Below, piece by piece: positions 1-7,310 of a stretch of DNA of 64,000 bases. Made by a program: the position numbers and the translations under genes. Numbering within the stretch: position 1 is the stretch's first letter; every line of letters starts with the position of its first letter. Under the pieces are notes generated by a model. The model worked only from the letters and a program-made list of their open reading frames with translations, did not search any database and was not told where the DNA came from. Source of the stretch: Scandinavium vulneris_A (GTDB lineage: Bacteria > Pseudomonadota > Gammaproteobacteria > Enterobacterales > Enterobacteriaceae); assembly GCA_046518185.1 (NCBI GenBank), contig JBKGRZ010000001.1:992001-1056000 (forward strand), read 5' to 3'.

Positions 1-167
1 GACGTCCACACGCCCGCGCTGCACTGGTAGGGGCGCAGACGGCACCCCTCAAGGTCTGCAATCAGGGCGAGACCCTCCGGCGAGGTATTCAGCAGACGAA
101 AATCAGGCACCAGTGCCGCCAGCGCCAGCACGACGGCCACACTGCAACGTTTAACGACTGAGGCCAC
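1..167 (-). CDS. phage lysozyme/endolysin, N-terminal part (cut by window edge)
   Basis: Only the first 55 codons are present; the gene continues left of the window. It starts at a GTG with GGGGG a few bases upstream and overlaps the 3' end of the holin gene by 17 bp. The N-terminus is a hydrophobic segment (about residues 7-20, VAVVLALAALVP) that could act as a signal or signal-anchor sequence. It is followed by LIADLEGCRLRPY, the start of a GH24 T4-type lysozyme fold with the catalytic Glu in EGCRLRPY. It would cleave peptidoglycan to release phage. Whether it is a signal-anchor-release endolysin is inference from the N-terminal segment. Confidence 0.82.
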   Translation of the reverse strand, partial: MASVVKRCSVAVVLALAALVPDFRLLNTSPEGLALIADLEGCRLRPYQCSAGVWT

Positions 168-360
168 GGATCACCCCCTTGTCGATTCCGGCCGCAACGA
201 GATAGCGGTAGGTCTGGCGGCGATACCAGAAATTCACCAGCGCGGTGAAAATAGCGCACCCGCCGCCGACATACAGCGCGAGTTTTTCCGGGGTCTGCGT
301 GCCGAAATAGGCCAGCGCCACGGAAAACCAGTACGTCAGAAACGTTGTGATTTTTTCCAT
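151..360 (-). CDS. phage holin, small membrane protein
   Basis: A 69-residue protein with two hydrophobic stretches (about residues 5-19 and 28-45) and a basic C-terminal tail (YRRQTYRYL... RGLSR), as in small HP1/P2-family holins. It sits directly between tail gene X (2 bp gap) and the lysozyme gene (17 bp overlap), the lysis position in P2-like phages. It would form membrane lesions that time lysis. I start it at MEKITTF (360); an in-frame ATG 12 bp upstream lies inside gene X and is less well placed. It differs from P2 gpY, so the holin type is assigned by size, topology and context. Confidence 0.75.
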   Translation of the reverse strand: MEKITTFLTYWFSVALAYFGTQTPEKLALYVGGGCAIFTALVNFWYRRQTYRYLVAAGIDKGVIRGLSR

Positions 361-362
361 CG

Positions 363-566
363 TTAATCCCACAGGTTAAGGGTCTCCGTGACAGCGGCGG
401 TGTCGACGACCGGCAGGCTGACGGACGTGCCGTGCGGCAGGATGGCCCCCAGCTCAGCCAGACCCGGATTAGCGGCGAGCACCGCCTCAACAACGCCCTC
501 AGTGCGGCCGTAATGCCGATGACACAGGGCGTCGAGGGTGTCGCCCTGCTGCGCGATGACATTCAT
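363..566 (-). CDS. X: P2 gpX-like tail protein (LysM-like)
   Basis: A 67-residue protein, the same length as P2 gpX. It has the characteristic run QGDTLDALCHRHYGRT, a LysM-like fold, followed by AANPGLAELG and the C-terminal ETLNLW. gpX is an essential tail protein of P2-family phages; its exact position in the tail is less well known. The start codon overlaps the stop of gene L by one base (TGATG), which suggests translational coupling and fixes the start at 566 rather than at upstream in-frame codons. Confidence 0.9.
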   Translation of the reverse strand: MNVIAQQGDTLDALCHRHYGRTEGVVEAVLAANPGLAELGAILPHGTSVSLPVVDTAAVTETLNLWD

Positions 567-1066
567 CAGATTTGCCCCACGATGCAGCGGGCTTTGTCCT
601 GAATACGCGCCACTGACCAGCGCATATCCCGCCACAGCTCGTCGATGGTGCTGTCGATGCTGTCGGCCTTTTTGTCGCCTTTGGCGCTCGCATCCACCCC
701 GCGATAACGCTCATAGAGCGTGGCGGTGGTCATCGCACACACGGCGTTGAAATAGTGGAAAACGCGCACGCTCTCGCCGTCGAGTTCATCGGTCGGTACC
801 TCCGCGAGGGTCGCGTGACCGGCCCCGAGCTGAAGGTCGCGCCAGTCGCGCAGCTCGGCGTTGGTTTCGGCCATTCCGGCCTTAATTGCCCGGCGCAGGC
901 GTACAGGGGAAACCGTCTGCTCGAGGCGCATTTCTTCCCGCACGCGCTTCGGGTCAACGTCCGGGAAAAAGCCGGTGTTTTTTATCACCGGTTCATCGTC
1001 CGGCACCGGCGGGATCACCAGCGGCTCGCGCGGTCGTGCCGGGTTACTGACTACAAGCGTCGTCAT
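566..1066 (-). CDS. L: P2 gpL-like head completion/stabilisation protein
   Basis: A 166-residue soluble protein, close to the 169 residues of P2 gpL, in the conserved head gene order O-N-M-L-X. It begins MTTLVVSNPARP after an AGAGG ribosome-binding site. Motifs include FFPDVDPKRVREEMRL and the C-terminal LWRDMRWSVARIQDKARC, typical of the family. gpL binds the portal vertex after DNA packaging to complete the head for tail joining. It is separated from M by about 96 bp and overlaps X by one base. Confidence 0.9.
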   Translation of the reverse strand: MTTLVVSNPARPREPLVIPPVPDDEPVIKNTGFFPDVDPKRVREEMRLEQTVSPVRLRRAIKAGMAETNAELRDWRDLQLGAGHATLAEVPTDELDGESVRVFHYFNAVCAMTTATLYERYRGVDASAKGDKKADSIDSTIDELWRDMRWSVARIQDKARCIVGQI

Positions 1067-1162
1067 GACTACCTCTGAAATAGGTGGGCGGTGGACGCTG
1101 GCCTCCGCTCAGGTGAAACACCTGCCTCGGCCAGCGTGCCGCCCGGCGCGGGGCGCATTCTG

Positions 1163-1924
1163 TTAACCGGCGACTTTCCTCGGGCGACCACGCCCCCGTT
1201 TCGCCGGTGAATCGGTTGTTTTTTTGGTGGCCTTTTTCGCGGGCTTCGGCGGGGTTTTCTTCACCGGGGCGACAGGCTTCGGCTTCAGCTCCCGGCCGAG
1301 GCGCTCGATGTCTTTTTTCACCCCGCAACTGTCATCGAGCTGAATGGCGCGTTGCAGGTGCGCCATCGCCTCAGTCAGCAGCCCGGTATCGCGCAGGACA
1401 AGACCGGCGACCTTATGCAGGCGGGCGCGAACCTCGTCCGGCATGTCGGCGGTGCGGGTCATCTCGATAACGGTCAGCAGCGGCTGCACATCCACCGGCT
1501 GACCGGCCGCGCGGGCGCGAAGTTCGGCCAGCGCCACCTCTTCGGCCAGCATGTACGGCGCGGTGCGTGCGTGACCGTCGGGCATCGACAGACCAAAACG
1601 CAGCGCGTAGCGGGCAATCTCAATCGCGCCGGGAATATCCCCGGCATCGAGACGCCACAGCAGCACGGTCATCAGGATGTCATCCTGCGCCCCTGTGCCG
1701 GTCTCCAGCACGCCGGTCACCCACGGCAGGTAAAACGGCAGCAGCTCGCGCTTTTTCTCTGCCTTGCGTTCTCTGGAATGGATTTGTGAAAGCGTCCTGC
1801 GGTCTGCGGCCAGCTTCACGAGCATCTGCTCATAAGCCGTGGCATGGCGCAGCGAGTGCTGTTCCCGCTGCGATACCTGTTCGGCCGAGACCCGCATCGC
1901 GTGACGCCGTGCGGGGCTCGCCAT
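1163..1924 (-). CDS. M: P2 gpM-like terminase small subunit
   Basis: A 253-residue protein (P2 gpM is 247) that begins MASPARRHAMRVSAEQ and contains RELLPFYLPWVTGVLE and ILMTVLLWRLDAGDIPGA, signature stretches of the family. gpM recognises cos-containing phage DNA and works with the P-encoded ATPase/nuclease in packaging. The last 45 residues are a Lys/Pro/Ala-rich tail that ends in KRGRGRPRK, an AT-hook-like element; P2 gpM has a similar basic tail. The gene starts 3 bp after the N gene would begin upstream, that is, it ends the N-M pair with a very short gap of 3 bp. Confidence 0.9.
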   Translation of the reverse strand: MASPARRHAMRVSAEQVSQREQHSLRHATAYEQMLVKLAADRRTLSQIHSRERKAEKKRELLPFYLPWVTGVLETGTGAQDDILMTVLLWRLDAGDIPGAIEIARYALRFGLSMPDGHARTAPYMLAEEVALAELRARAAGQPVDVQPLLTVIEMTRTADMPDEVRARLHKVAGLVLRDTGLLTEAMAHLQRAIQLDDSCGVKKDIERLGRELKPKPVAPVKKTPPKPAKKATKKTTDSPAKRGRGRPRKVAG

Positions 1925-1927
1925 CGG

Positions 1928-3109
1928 TTACGCCTCCCCGCCGTCGGTATGCGCGTCAGCCTTTGGGGCGTCTGCGTGTTGAGTGACGACCCCGGCAGTC
2001 AGCGCCTGCATGGCTTTCACCATTTCGGCCGCAAACACTTTCGCGCTCGCCGCTTCCGGGGTGGCCTCTTCGTCCTGCTCGAGGATTTCGATGTTTTCAA
2101 TCAGGCAACCGGCCGCGTAATCCTCGATAACGAAATCGACTTTCACCTGCTCGTAGTTTTCCACCTGGTCGAGTTTCGGGTTTTCGACGATGTGGCGGCG
2201 GTGGCCGTCTTCGTACAGGTAGATGGAAATGTTATCCAGCGTGGTGATGAATACGCTGTTCGCCGGGAAGAACGGCGCACGCACCGCCTGAAGCTGACCG
2301 ATGGTTTTCTGGCTGACAATCAGCTCTGCGGCGAGCTGTTCGCTGTTGGCCTGAAATTTGTTAATCATCGGGAAATATTTGTCGGTCAGGATGCGACGGC
2401 CGCAGATGACCACCATCTCCGGGTTTTCGCGGTGAATTTCTTCAATCAGGGATTCGTGCGCATCCATCACCAGCGCGTCGAGGTTGGCGTAATGCCCGCC
2501 TTTACCGACTTTAATCGTGTCGGAGATGATGGTGCCGTCATCATCCACGACGTGCGACATCACGCGCTCTGGCGCATCGTTGCGGTACTTTTGCAGCCAG
2601 CCGACAGCCACGTCCTGAAGCAACGGGTTTTTCGTGCGGTCGGAGGTAGGCGCACGGCTGGTGCCGTTAAAGCCGATGGTGATGTAGTCCAGTGCCTGAC
2701 GCTTGATGATGGCGTTGCGAATGCGGATCTGGAAGTCTTCAAATCGCGCCCACAGGTCAAGCTTGTTGTACTTCAGGTTGTAATCGAAGTTGACCGGCTT
2801 GCAGAAATAGCGGAACGCGTCCAGTTTCGAGAAATCCGCCGTTTTGCGCTCGGTACCGCCGTCGGTGTCGGTGGTGCTGGCGATGGTGCCGGTGACATCG
2901 ATGCCGACTTTTTCCTCGGTCAGCTCGCCCACGGTCACCATGTTGATGAGTTGCAGGAACGAGGACGACTGCTGGATTTTGTCGAAGAGTTTCTGCGTGA
3001 CGGACGGCTCGACGTTGAATTTTTTATCAAGGTCCGGCACCTCCACGCCGTTCAGCTCGGCAAGGCGGCTGAGGTATTTATTGAATTTAAAACGGGTCTC
3101 TTTGCGCAT
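1928..3109 (-). CDS. N: P2 gpN-like major capsid protein precursor
   Basis: A 393-residue protein that begins MRKETRFKFNKYL and shows GVEVPDLDKKFNVEPSV and the FYDYN-like stretch KPVNFDYNLKYNKLD of P2-type capsid proteins (HK97 fold family). In P2 the precursor is trimmed at its N-terminus by gpO during head maturation; the same is expected here. It is about 36 residues longer than P2 gpN (357), the extra being an Ala/Asp/Glu-rich C-terminal tail after EDEEATPEA. It lies between the scaffold/protease gene O (29 bp gap) and M. Confidence 0.93.
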   Translation of the reverse strand: MRKETRFKFNKYLSRLAELNGVEVPDLDKKFNVEPSVTQKLFDKIQQSSSFLQLINMVTVGELTEEKVGIDVTGTIASTTDTDGGTERKTADFSKLDAFRYFCKPVNFDYNLKYNKLDLWARFEDFQIRIRNAIIKRQALDYITIGFNGTSRAPTSDRTKNPLLQDVAVGWLQKYRNDAPERVMSHVVDDDGTIISDTIKVGKGGHYANLDALVMDAHESLIEEIHRENPEMVVICGRRILTDKYFPMINKFQANSEQLAAELIVSQKTIGQLQAVRAPFFPANSVFITTLDNISIYLYEDGHRRHIVENPKLDQVENYEQVKVDFVIEDYAAGCLIENIEILEQDEEATPEAASAKVFAAEMVKAMQALTAGVVTQHADAPKADAHTDGGEA

Positions 3110-3138
3110 TGATTTTTATCCTGTTTGAAATGGGTAAA

Positions 3139-4005
3139 TCAGCAGTCGGTCAGCGTCACATCCGCTACATCACCGCCAGTGCTCAGCAGGCGACGCGGCT
3201 GTTTAATGCTTTCGGTTTTATCCAGGGTGGTTTTGATGGTGCTGAACTGCTGCGCCGTTTCATTCCCCTGCGCGGCGACGTCCTGCTTCAGGGTCGCGAG
3301 TTCGGTTTCCAGTGCCGCAAATCGGGCTTCAGTCGTGTCATCGCCGGTCTGCACACGCTCTGCGATGGAGGTCACCGCTTCATGCACATCGGCGAAACGC
3401 GCGTCATCGCTCTGTTGCCTGCGGCTGAAAATGGTTTTGACGGTGTCGGTCAGCTTGTTGAGCAGGGTTTCGGGCTGGTCTTCAAACTCCAGATCGACGA
3501 GGGTCGCCACCGAAAACAAGTCGCCCGGCTGCTCTTTCTTGCCGTTCAGCGGATTCGCCGTGGCGCGGCTGCAAAATTCGAGGTACTCAGTGCCGAGGCT
3601 CGCCGGGTCATCGGTGACAGCCAGCCCGGTGAGATAGCACTTACCGGAGTTGGCGAAGTTCGGGCGAATTTCCATCGAGGTGTAAACCTTCTGGCCTTTC
3701 GCCACCATGTCGATGAGGTTATCGAGCGGGGTGATTCTGCCAAACAGCGCCAGCTTGCCTTTCAGCGCTGAGTCATCATCGATAACGTCGGCTTTTACTT
3801 CGGCAACGTCGCCATAGCGGCCGTACTGACCGTCGGGGTTGATACTGCGGATATGTTCGAGATTAATGCGGCAACCGTAGACGCGCGGGTCAAAGGTGTC
3901 GGCCATTTCCTGAATGTCGGAGGCGCTGATGACGCGACCGTCGCAGGTGTCACCCTCGACACCGATGCGGAACCATTTCGAGATTTTGGAGGCTTTTTTT
4001 GCCAT
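3139..4005 (-). CDS. O: P2 gpO-like capsid scaffold and maturation protease
   Basis: A 288-residue protein (P2 gpO 284). The N-terminal half is a serine protease: from alignment by eye with P2 the triad should be D22 (in GDTCDGR), H51 (in NLEH) and S110 (in VYTSMEI), all present. The C-terminal half is a helical, charged coiled-coil-like scaffold (about residues 180-265). The protein templates capsid assembly, then cleaves itself, the capsid and the portal. The gene is divergent from the terminase gene P, 166 bp away, an intergenic region that should hold both late promoters. Confidence 0.93.
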   Translation of the reverse strand: MAKKASKISKWFRIGVEGDTCDGRVISASDIQEMADTFDPRVYGCRINLEHIRSINPDGQYGRYGDVAEVKADVIDDDSALKGKLALFGRITPLDNLIDMVAKGQKVYTSMEIRPNFANSGKCYLTGLAVTDDPASLGTEYLEFCSRATANPLNGKKEQPGDLFSVATLVDLEFEDQPETLLNKLTDTVKTIFSRRQQSDDARFADVHEAVTSIAERVQTGDDTTEARFAALETELATLKQDVAAQGNETAQQFSTIKTTLDKTESIKQPRRLLSTGGDVADVTLTDC

Positions 4006-4171
4006 GAGTCAGGTGTCCTGAGGTTAGGTTTTCGGGTCAGGCTTAGTTTCCCGACTCACCCCCGCAGCGGCTATCGATTGCGGATGGCGTACCCCTGACA
4101 CAACAGGGCTTTAGCGATTCACCGCCCCTGTTTCTTTAGCCTTGCCCTGTATCAACCACGGCGAGGCAAAC

Positions 4172-5941
4172 ATGACCATCACCACTGAGACCACTCTCCT
4201 GAGCGACCCGCGACGACAGGCGGCGCTGCTGTTCTGGCAGGGCTTTTCCGTGCCGCAAATCGCGGAGATGTTGCAGACCAAACGCCCCACGGTGCAGAGC
4301 TGGAAACAGCGCGACAAATGGGAAGCGACCGCGCCGCTGGCGCGCGTCGAAACCACGCTCGAGGCACGACTCATCCAGCTGTATGCAAAGCCCGACCTGA
4401 CGGCACACGATTTCAAGGTCGCCGACTTTCTGGCGCGACAAATGGAGCGTCTGGCGCGGGTGAATCGTTACGGCCAGACCGGCAACGAAGCGGATTTAAA
4501 CCCCAACGTCGCCAACCGCAACAAGGGTGAGAAGAAGAAGCCGAAAAAGAACTTTTTCAGCGATGAGGCTATCGAAAAGCTCGAGGATATTTTCCTCGAC
4601 CAGTCATTCGAGTATCAGCTCGACTGGTACCGCGCCGGGCTGGCGCACCGTATCCGCCACATCCTCAAATCCCGCCAGATTGGCGCGACGTTTTATTTTG
4701 CCCGCGAGGCGCTGATGCGGGCGCTGAAGACCGGCAACAACCAGATTTTCCTGTCGGCCAGTAAAACGCAGGCTTACGTCTTCCGCGAGTACATCATCCA
4801 GTTTGCGAAGCTGGCAGAAGTCGAGCTCACCGGCGACCCGATTGTCATCGGCAACAACGGCGCGAAGCTGATTTTTCTCGGTACCAATTCCAACACCGCG
4901 CAAAGCCATAACGGCGATTTGTACGTCGATGAAATTTTCTGGATCCCCAACTTCCAGCAACTGAAAAAAGTCTCATCCGGGATGTCATCGCAGGAGCACC
5001 TGCGCACCACCTATTTTTCGACGCCGTCCTCACTGGCACACGGGGCTTACCCGTTCTGGTCTGGCGAGCAATTCAACCGTGGCCGGTCCAACGCCAGCGA
5101 GCGCGTCGACATCGATATCACGCACGCCGCACTGGCGAAAGGCGTCGCCTGCCCGGACGGTCAGTGGCGTCAGATTGTCACCCTTGAGGACGCGCTCGCC
5201 AAAGGCTGTACCCTGTTTAATATCGACACCCTGCGCCGGGAAAACAGCGTAGATGACTTCCGCAATCTGTTTATGTGCGAGTTCGTCGATGACAAAGCCT
5301 CGGTATTCCCGTTCGAGGAATTACAGCGCTGTATGGTCGACAGTCTGGAGAAATGGGAGGACGTCGCACCGTTCGCCGACCGGCCATTCGGTCACCGCCC
5401 GGTCTGGGTCGGCTATGACCCGTCATTACGCGGCGACAGTGCCGGATGCGTGGTTATCGCGCCGCCGGTGGTTGCCGGGGGCAAATTCCGCATCCTTGAG
5501 CGTCATCAGTGGAAAGGCATGGACTTTGCGCAACAGGCCGAATCCATCCGCGAGCTGACGCTGAAATATAACGTCGAGTACATCGGCATCGATGCGACCG
5601 GGCTTGGTCAGGGCGTCTTCCAGCTCGTGCGCTCGTTCTACCCGGCCGCGCGTGAAATCCGCTACACCCCGGAAATGAAGACCGCGATGGTGCTGAAAGC
5701 CAAAGACACCATCACGCGCGGCTGTCTCGAATATGACGTCGGCGCAACCGACCTCACGCAGTCGTTTATGTCCATTCGCAAAACCATGACCAGCAGCGGG
5801 CGCAGTGCCACCTATGAGGCCAGCCGCACCGAGGAAGCCAGTCACGCCGATCTCGCCTGGGCAACCATGCACGTCTTAATTAACGAGCCCCTGACCGCCG
5901 CCAGCGGCCAGCCTTCATCCTCAATCATGGAATGGAACTGA
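4172..5941 (+). CDS. P: P2 gpP-like terminase large (ATPase) subunit
   Basis: A 589-residue protein (P2 gpP 590). Residues about 20-50 form a helix-turn-helix (FSVPQIAEMLQTKRPTVQSW). The ATPase domain has a Walker A-like KSRQIGATFYF (about residue 165) and Walker B GDLYVDEIFWI. The C-terminal nuclease domain starts at WVGYDPSLRGDSAG, with acidic residues suited to metal binding. It drives DNA packaging and cuts at cos. I chose the ATG at 4172 because GAGG lies 6 bp upstream; an in-frame TTG 30 bp earlier lacks a good ribosome-binding site. It is the first gene of the P-Q operon and overlaps Q by one base. Confidence 0.95.
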   Translation: MTITTETTLLSDPRRQAALLFWQGFSVPQIAEMLQTKRPTVQSWKQRDKWEATAPLARVETTLEARLIQLYAKPDLTAHDFKVADFLARQMERLARVNRYGQTGNEADLNPNVANRNKGEKKKPKKNFFSDEAIEKLEDIFLDQSFEYQLDWYRAGLAHRIRHILKSRQIGATFYFAREALMRALKTGNNQIFLSASKTQAYVFREYIIQFAKLAEVELTGDPIVIGNNGAKLIFLGTNSNTAQSHNGDLYVDEIFWIPNFQQLKKVSSGMSSQEHLRTTYFSTPSSLAHGAYPFWSGEQFNRGRSNASERVDIDITHAALAKGVACPDGQWRQIVTLEDALAKGCTLFNIDTLRRENSVDDFRNLFMCEFVDDKASVFPFEELQRCMVDSLEKWEDVAPFADRPFGHRPVWVGYDPSLRGDSAGCVVIAPPVVAGGKFRILERHQWKGMDFAQQAESIRELTLKYNVEYIGIDATGLGQGVFQLVRSFYPAAREIRYTPEMKTAMVLKAKDTITRGCLEYDVGATDLTQSFMSIRKTMTSSGRSATYEASRTEEASHADLAWATMHVLINEPLTAASGQPSSSIMEWN

Positions 5942-6981
5942 TGAGCAAACGTCACAACAAGAAAGCCCAATACACAGCTAAACCGCAGCAGAGAGCAACA
6001 CCTGCGCAGAGCATGGAGGCGTTCACCTTCGGTGAGCCGACGGCGGTGCTCGACCGGCGTGATATTCTCGATTATGTGGAGTGCGTCGATAATGGGCGAT
6101 GGTACGAGCCGCCGGTGAGTTTTTCGGGGCTGGCGAAAAGTATGCGAGCCGCCGTGCACCACAGCTCACCGATTTACGTGAAGCGTAATATTCTGGTGTC
6201 GACCTACATTCCGCACCCAAAATTATCCCGGCAGGACTTCAGCCGTTTTGTGCTCGATTTTCTGGTCTTCGGTAACGCCTTTCTCGAAATGCGCCGGAGC
6301 CTGAGCGGCAAGGCCGTCAAATTTGAGACCTCACCGGCCAAATACACCCGGCGCGGTGTCGAGGATGATGCTTACTGGTATATTCAGTCTTTCACGCAGG
6401 CGCATCAGTTCGCCCCCGGCTCGGTGTTTCACCTGCTGGAGCCGGACATCAATCAGGAACTGTACGGCCTGCCGGAATACCTGAGCGCACTCAATTCCGC
6501 CTGGCTGAATGAATCCGCGACCTTGTTTCGCCGCAAGTATTACCAGAACGGGGCGCACGCCGGGTACATCATGTACGTGACCGACGCCGCGCAAAGCAGC
6601 ACCGACGTCGAAGCGCTGCGCAAGGCGATGCGCGATTCAAAAGGTCTCGGGAATTTTAAGAACCTGTTTTTTTACGCGCCTAACGGAAAAGCCGACGGGA
6701 TTAAAATCGTGCCGCTGAGCGAAGTCGCCACAAAGGATGATTTTTTTAACATCAAGAAAGTCAGCGCCGCCGATATGCTCGATGCACACCGCATCCCGTT
6801 CCAGCTTATGGGAGGCAAGCCGGAGAATGTCGGCTCATTGGGTGACGTTGAGAAGGTGGCGAAGGTCTTTGTGCGGAACGAGCTCAGCCCGCTACAGTCG
6901 CGCTTCATGGAGCTGAACGAATGGGCAGGCGAAGAGATTATCCGCTTTAAAAAATACTCACTCGAACCTGAGGACGAGTAA
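5941..6981 (+). CDS. Q: P2 gpQ-like portal protein
   Basis: A 346-residue protein (P2 gpQ 344) with the family stretches MEAFTFGEPTAVLDRRD, VLDFLVFGNAFLEMRRS and HRIPFQLMGGKPENVGS. The portal forms the dodecameric ring at the capsid vertex through which DNA enters and to which the tail attaches. The start ATG at 5941 overlaps the P stop codon (TGATG), so translation is probably coupled; an upstream in-frame ATG at 5932 lies inside P. An intrinsic terminator follows 9 bp after the stop. Confidence 0.94.
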   Translation: MSKRHNKKAQYTAKPQQRATPAQSMEAFTFGEPTAVLDRRDILDYVECVDNGRWYEPPVSFSGLAKSMRAAVHHSSPIYVKRNILVSTYIPHPKLSRQDFSRFVLDFLVFGNAFLEMRRSLSGKAVKFETSPAKYTRRGVEDDAYWYIQSFTQAHQFAPGSVFHLLEPDINQELYGLPEYLSALNSAWLNESATLFRRKYYQNGAHAGYIMYVTDAAQSSTDVEALRKAMRDSKGLGNFKNLFFYAPNGKADGIKIVPLSEVATKDDFFNIKKVSAADMLDAHRIPFQLMGGKPENVGSLGDVEKVAKVFVRNELSPLQSRFMELNEWAGEEIIRFKKYSLEPEDE

Positions 6982-6989
6982 CGATCGCA

Positions 6990-7010
6990 GCCGCCGCAAG
7001 GCGGCTTTTT
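6990..7010 (+). terminator. Intrinsic terminator of the P-Q operon
   Basis: GCCGCC-GCAA-GGCGGC forms a perfect 6-bp stem with a GNRA loop, followed by TTTTT. It lies 9 bp after the portal stop codon and would end plus-strand late transcription before cos. Confidence 0.85.
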
Positions 7011-7153
7011 ACTGCCCCGCATCAGACGCCCACTGCAGCGCCACACGCCGACAATACACCGCGACACCTTACGGCTCATCCGCACAGGTTACGGACTCAC
7101 AGCGACGCGCTCAGACGCGAGAAAATAAATATCAGCATAACGCCGGGCGCGCA

Positions 7154-7172
7154 ATGCTTTCCCCGCCACGCC
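7154..7172 (-). other. Phage cos site (19-nt cohesive-end core)
   Basis: The minus strand reads GGCGTGGCGGGGAAAGCAT, which I recognise as the 19-base cohesive-end sequence of P2/186-type phages. The position, between the portal gene Q and the accessory locus next to gene A, is the same as in P2. Terminase (P and M products) would cut here to produce 19-nt single-stranded ends. The exact staggered-nick positions are taken from the P2 family, not shown by the sequence. Confidence 0.88.
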
Positions 7173-7189
7173 TGCCCGCTTTAGGGGGC

Positions 7190-7215
7190 GGTTTTAATGC
7201 AGTTGCATTAAAACC
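7190..7215. repeat. Inverted repeat beside cos
   Basis: GGTTTTAATGC-AGTT-GCATTAAAACC is a perfect 11-bp inverted repeat with a 4-nt loop, 18 bp from the cos core. Its closeness to cos suggests a terminase (gpM) recognition element; an alternative is a transcription terminator without a clear T-run. The remaining DNA of the 6982-7310 gap (7011-7153 and 7216-7310) shows no gene. Confidence 0.7.
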
Positions 7216-7310
7216 CTCGTACCGCACCAGCACTAGCGCCGAGCAGGTGCAAACTGTTGATATCCTGCATTCAGTTCCAGTCAGTAAAATGCATTTAGAC
7301 GAAACCATTT

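Noticed and set aside
1844..3112. A 422-codon plus-strand frame opposite the capsid gene
   Set aside because: It is antisense to N and M, has no family resemblance, and follows the codon bias of the true genes on the other strand.
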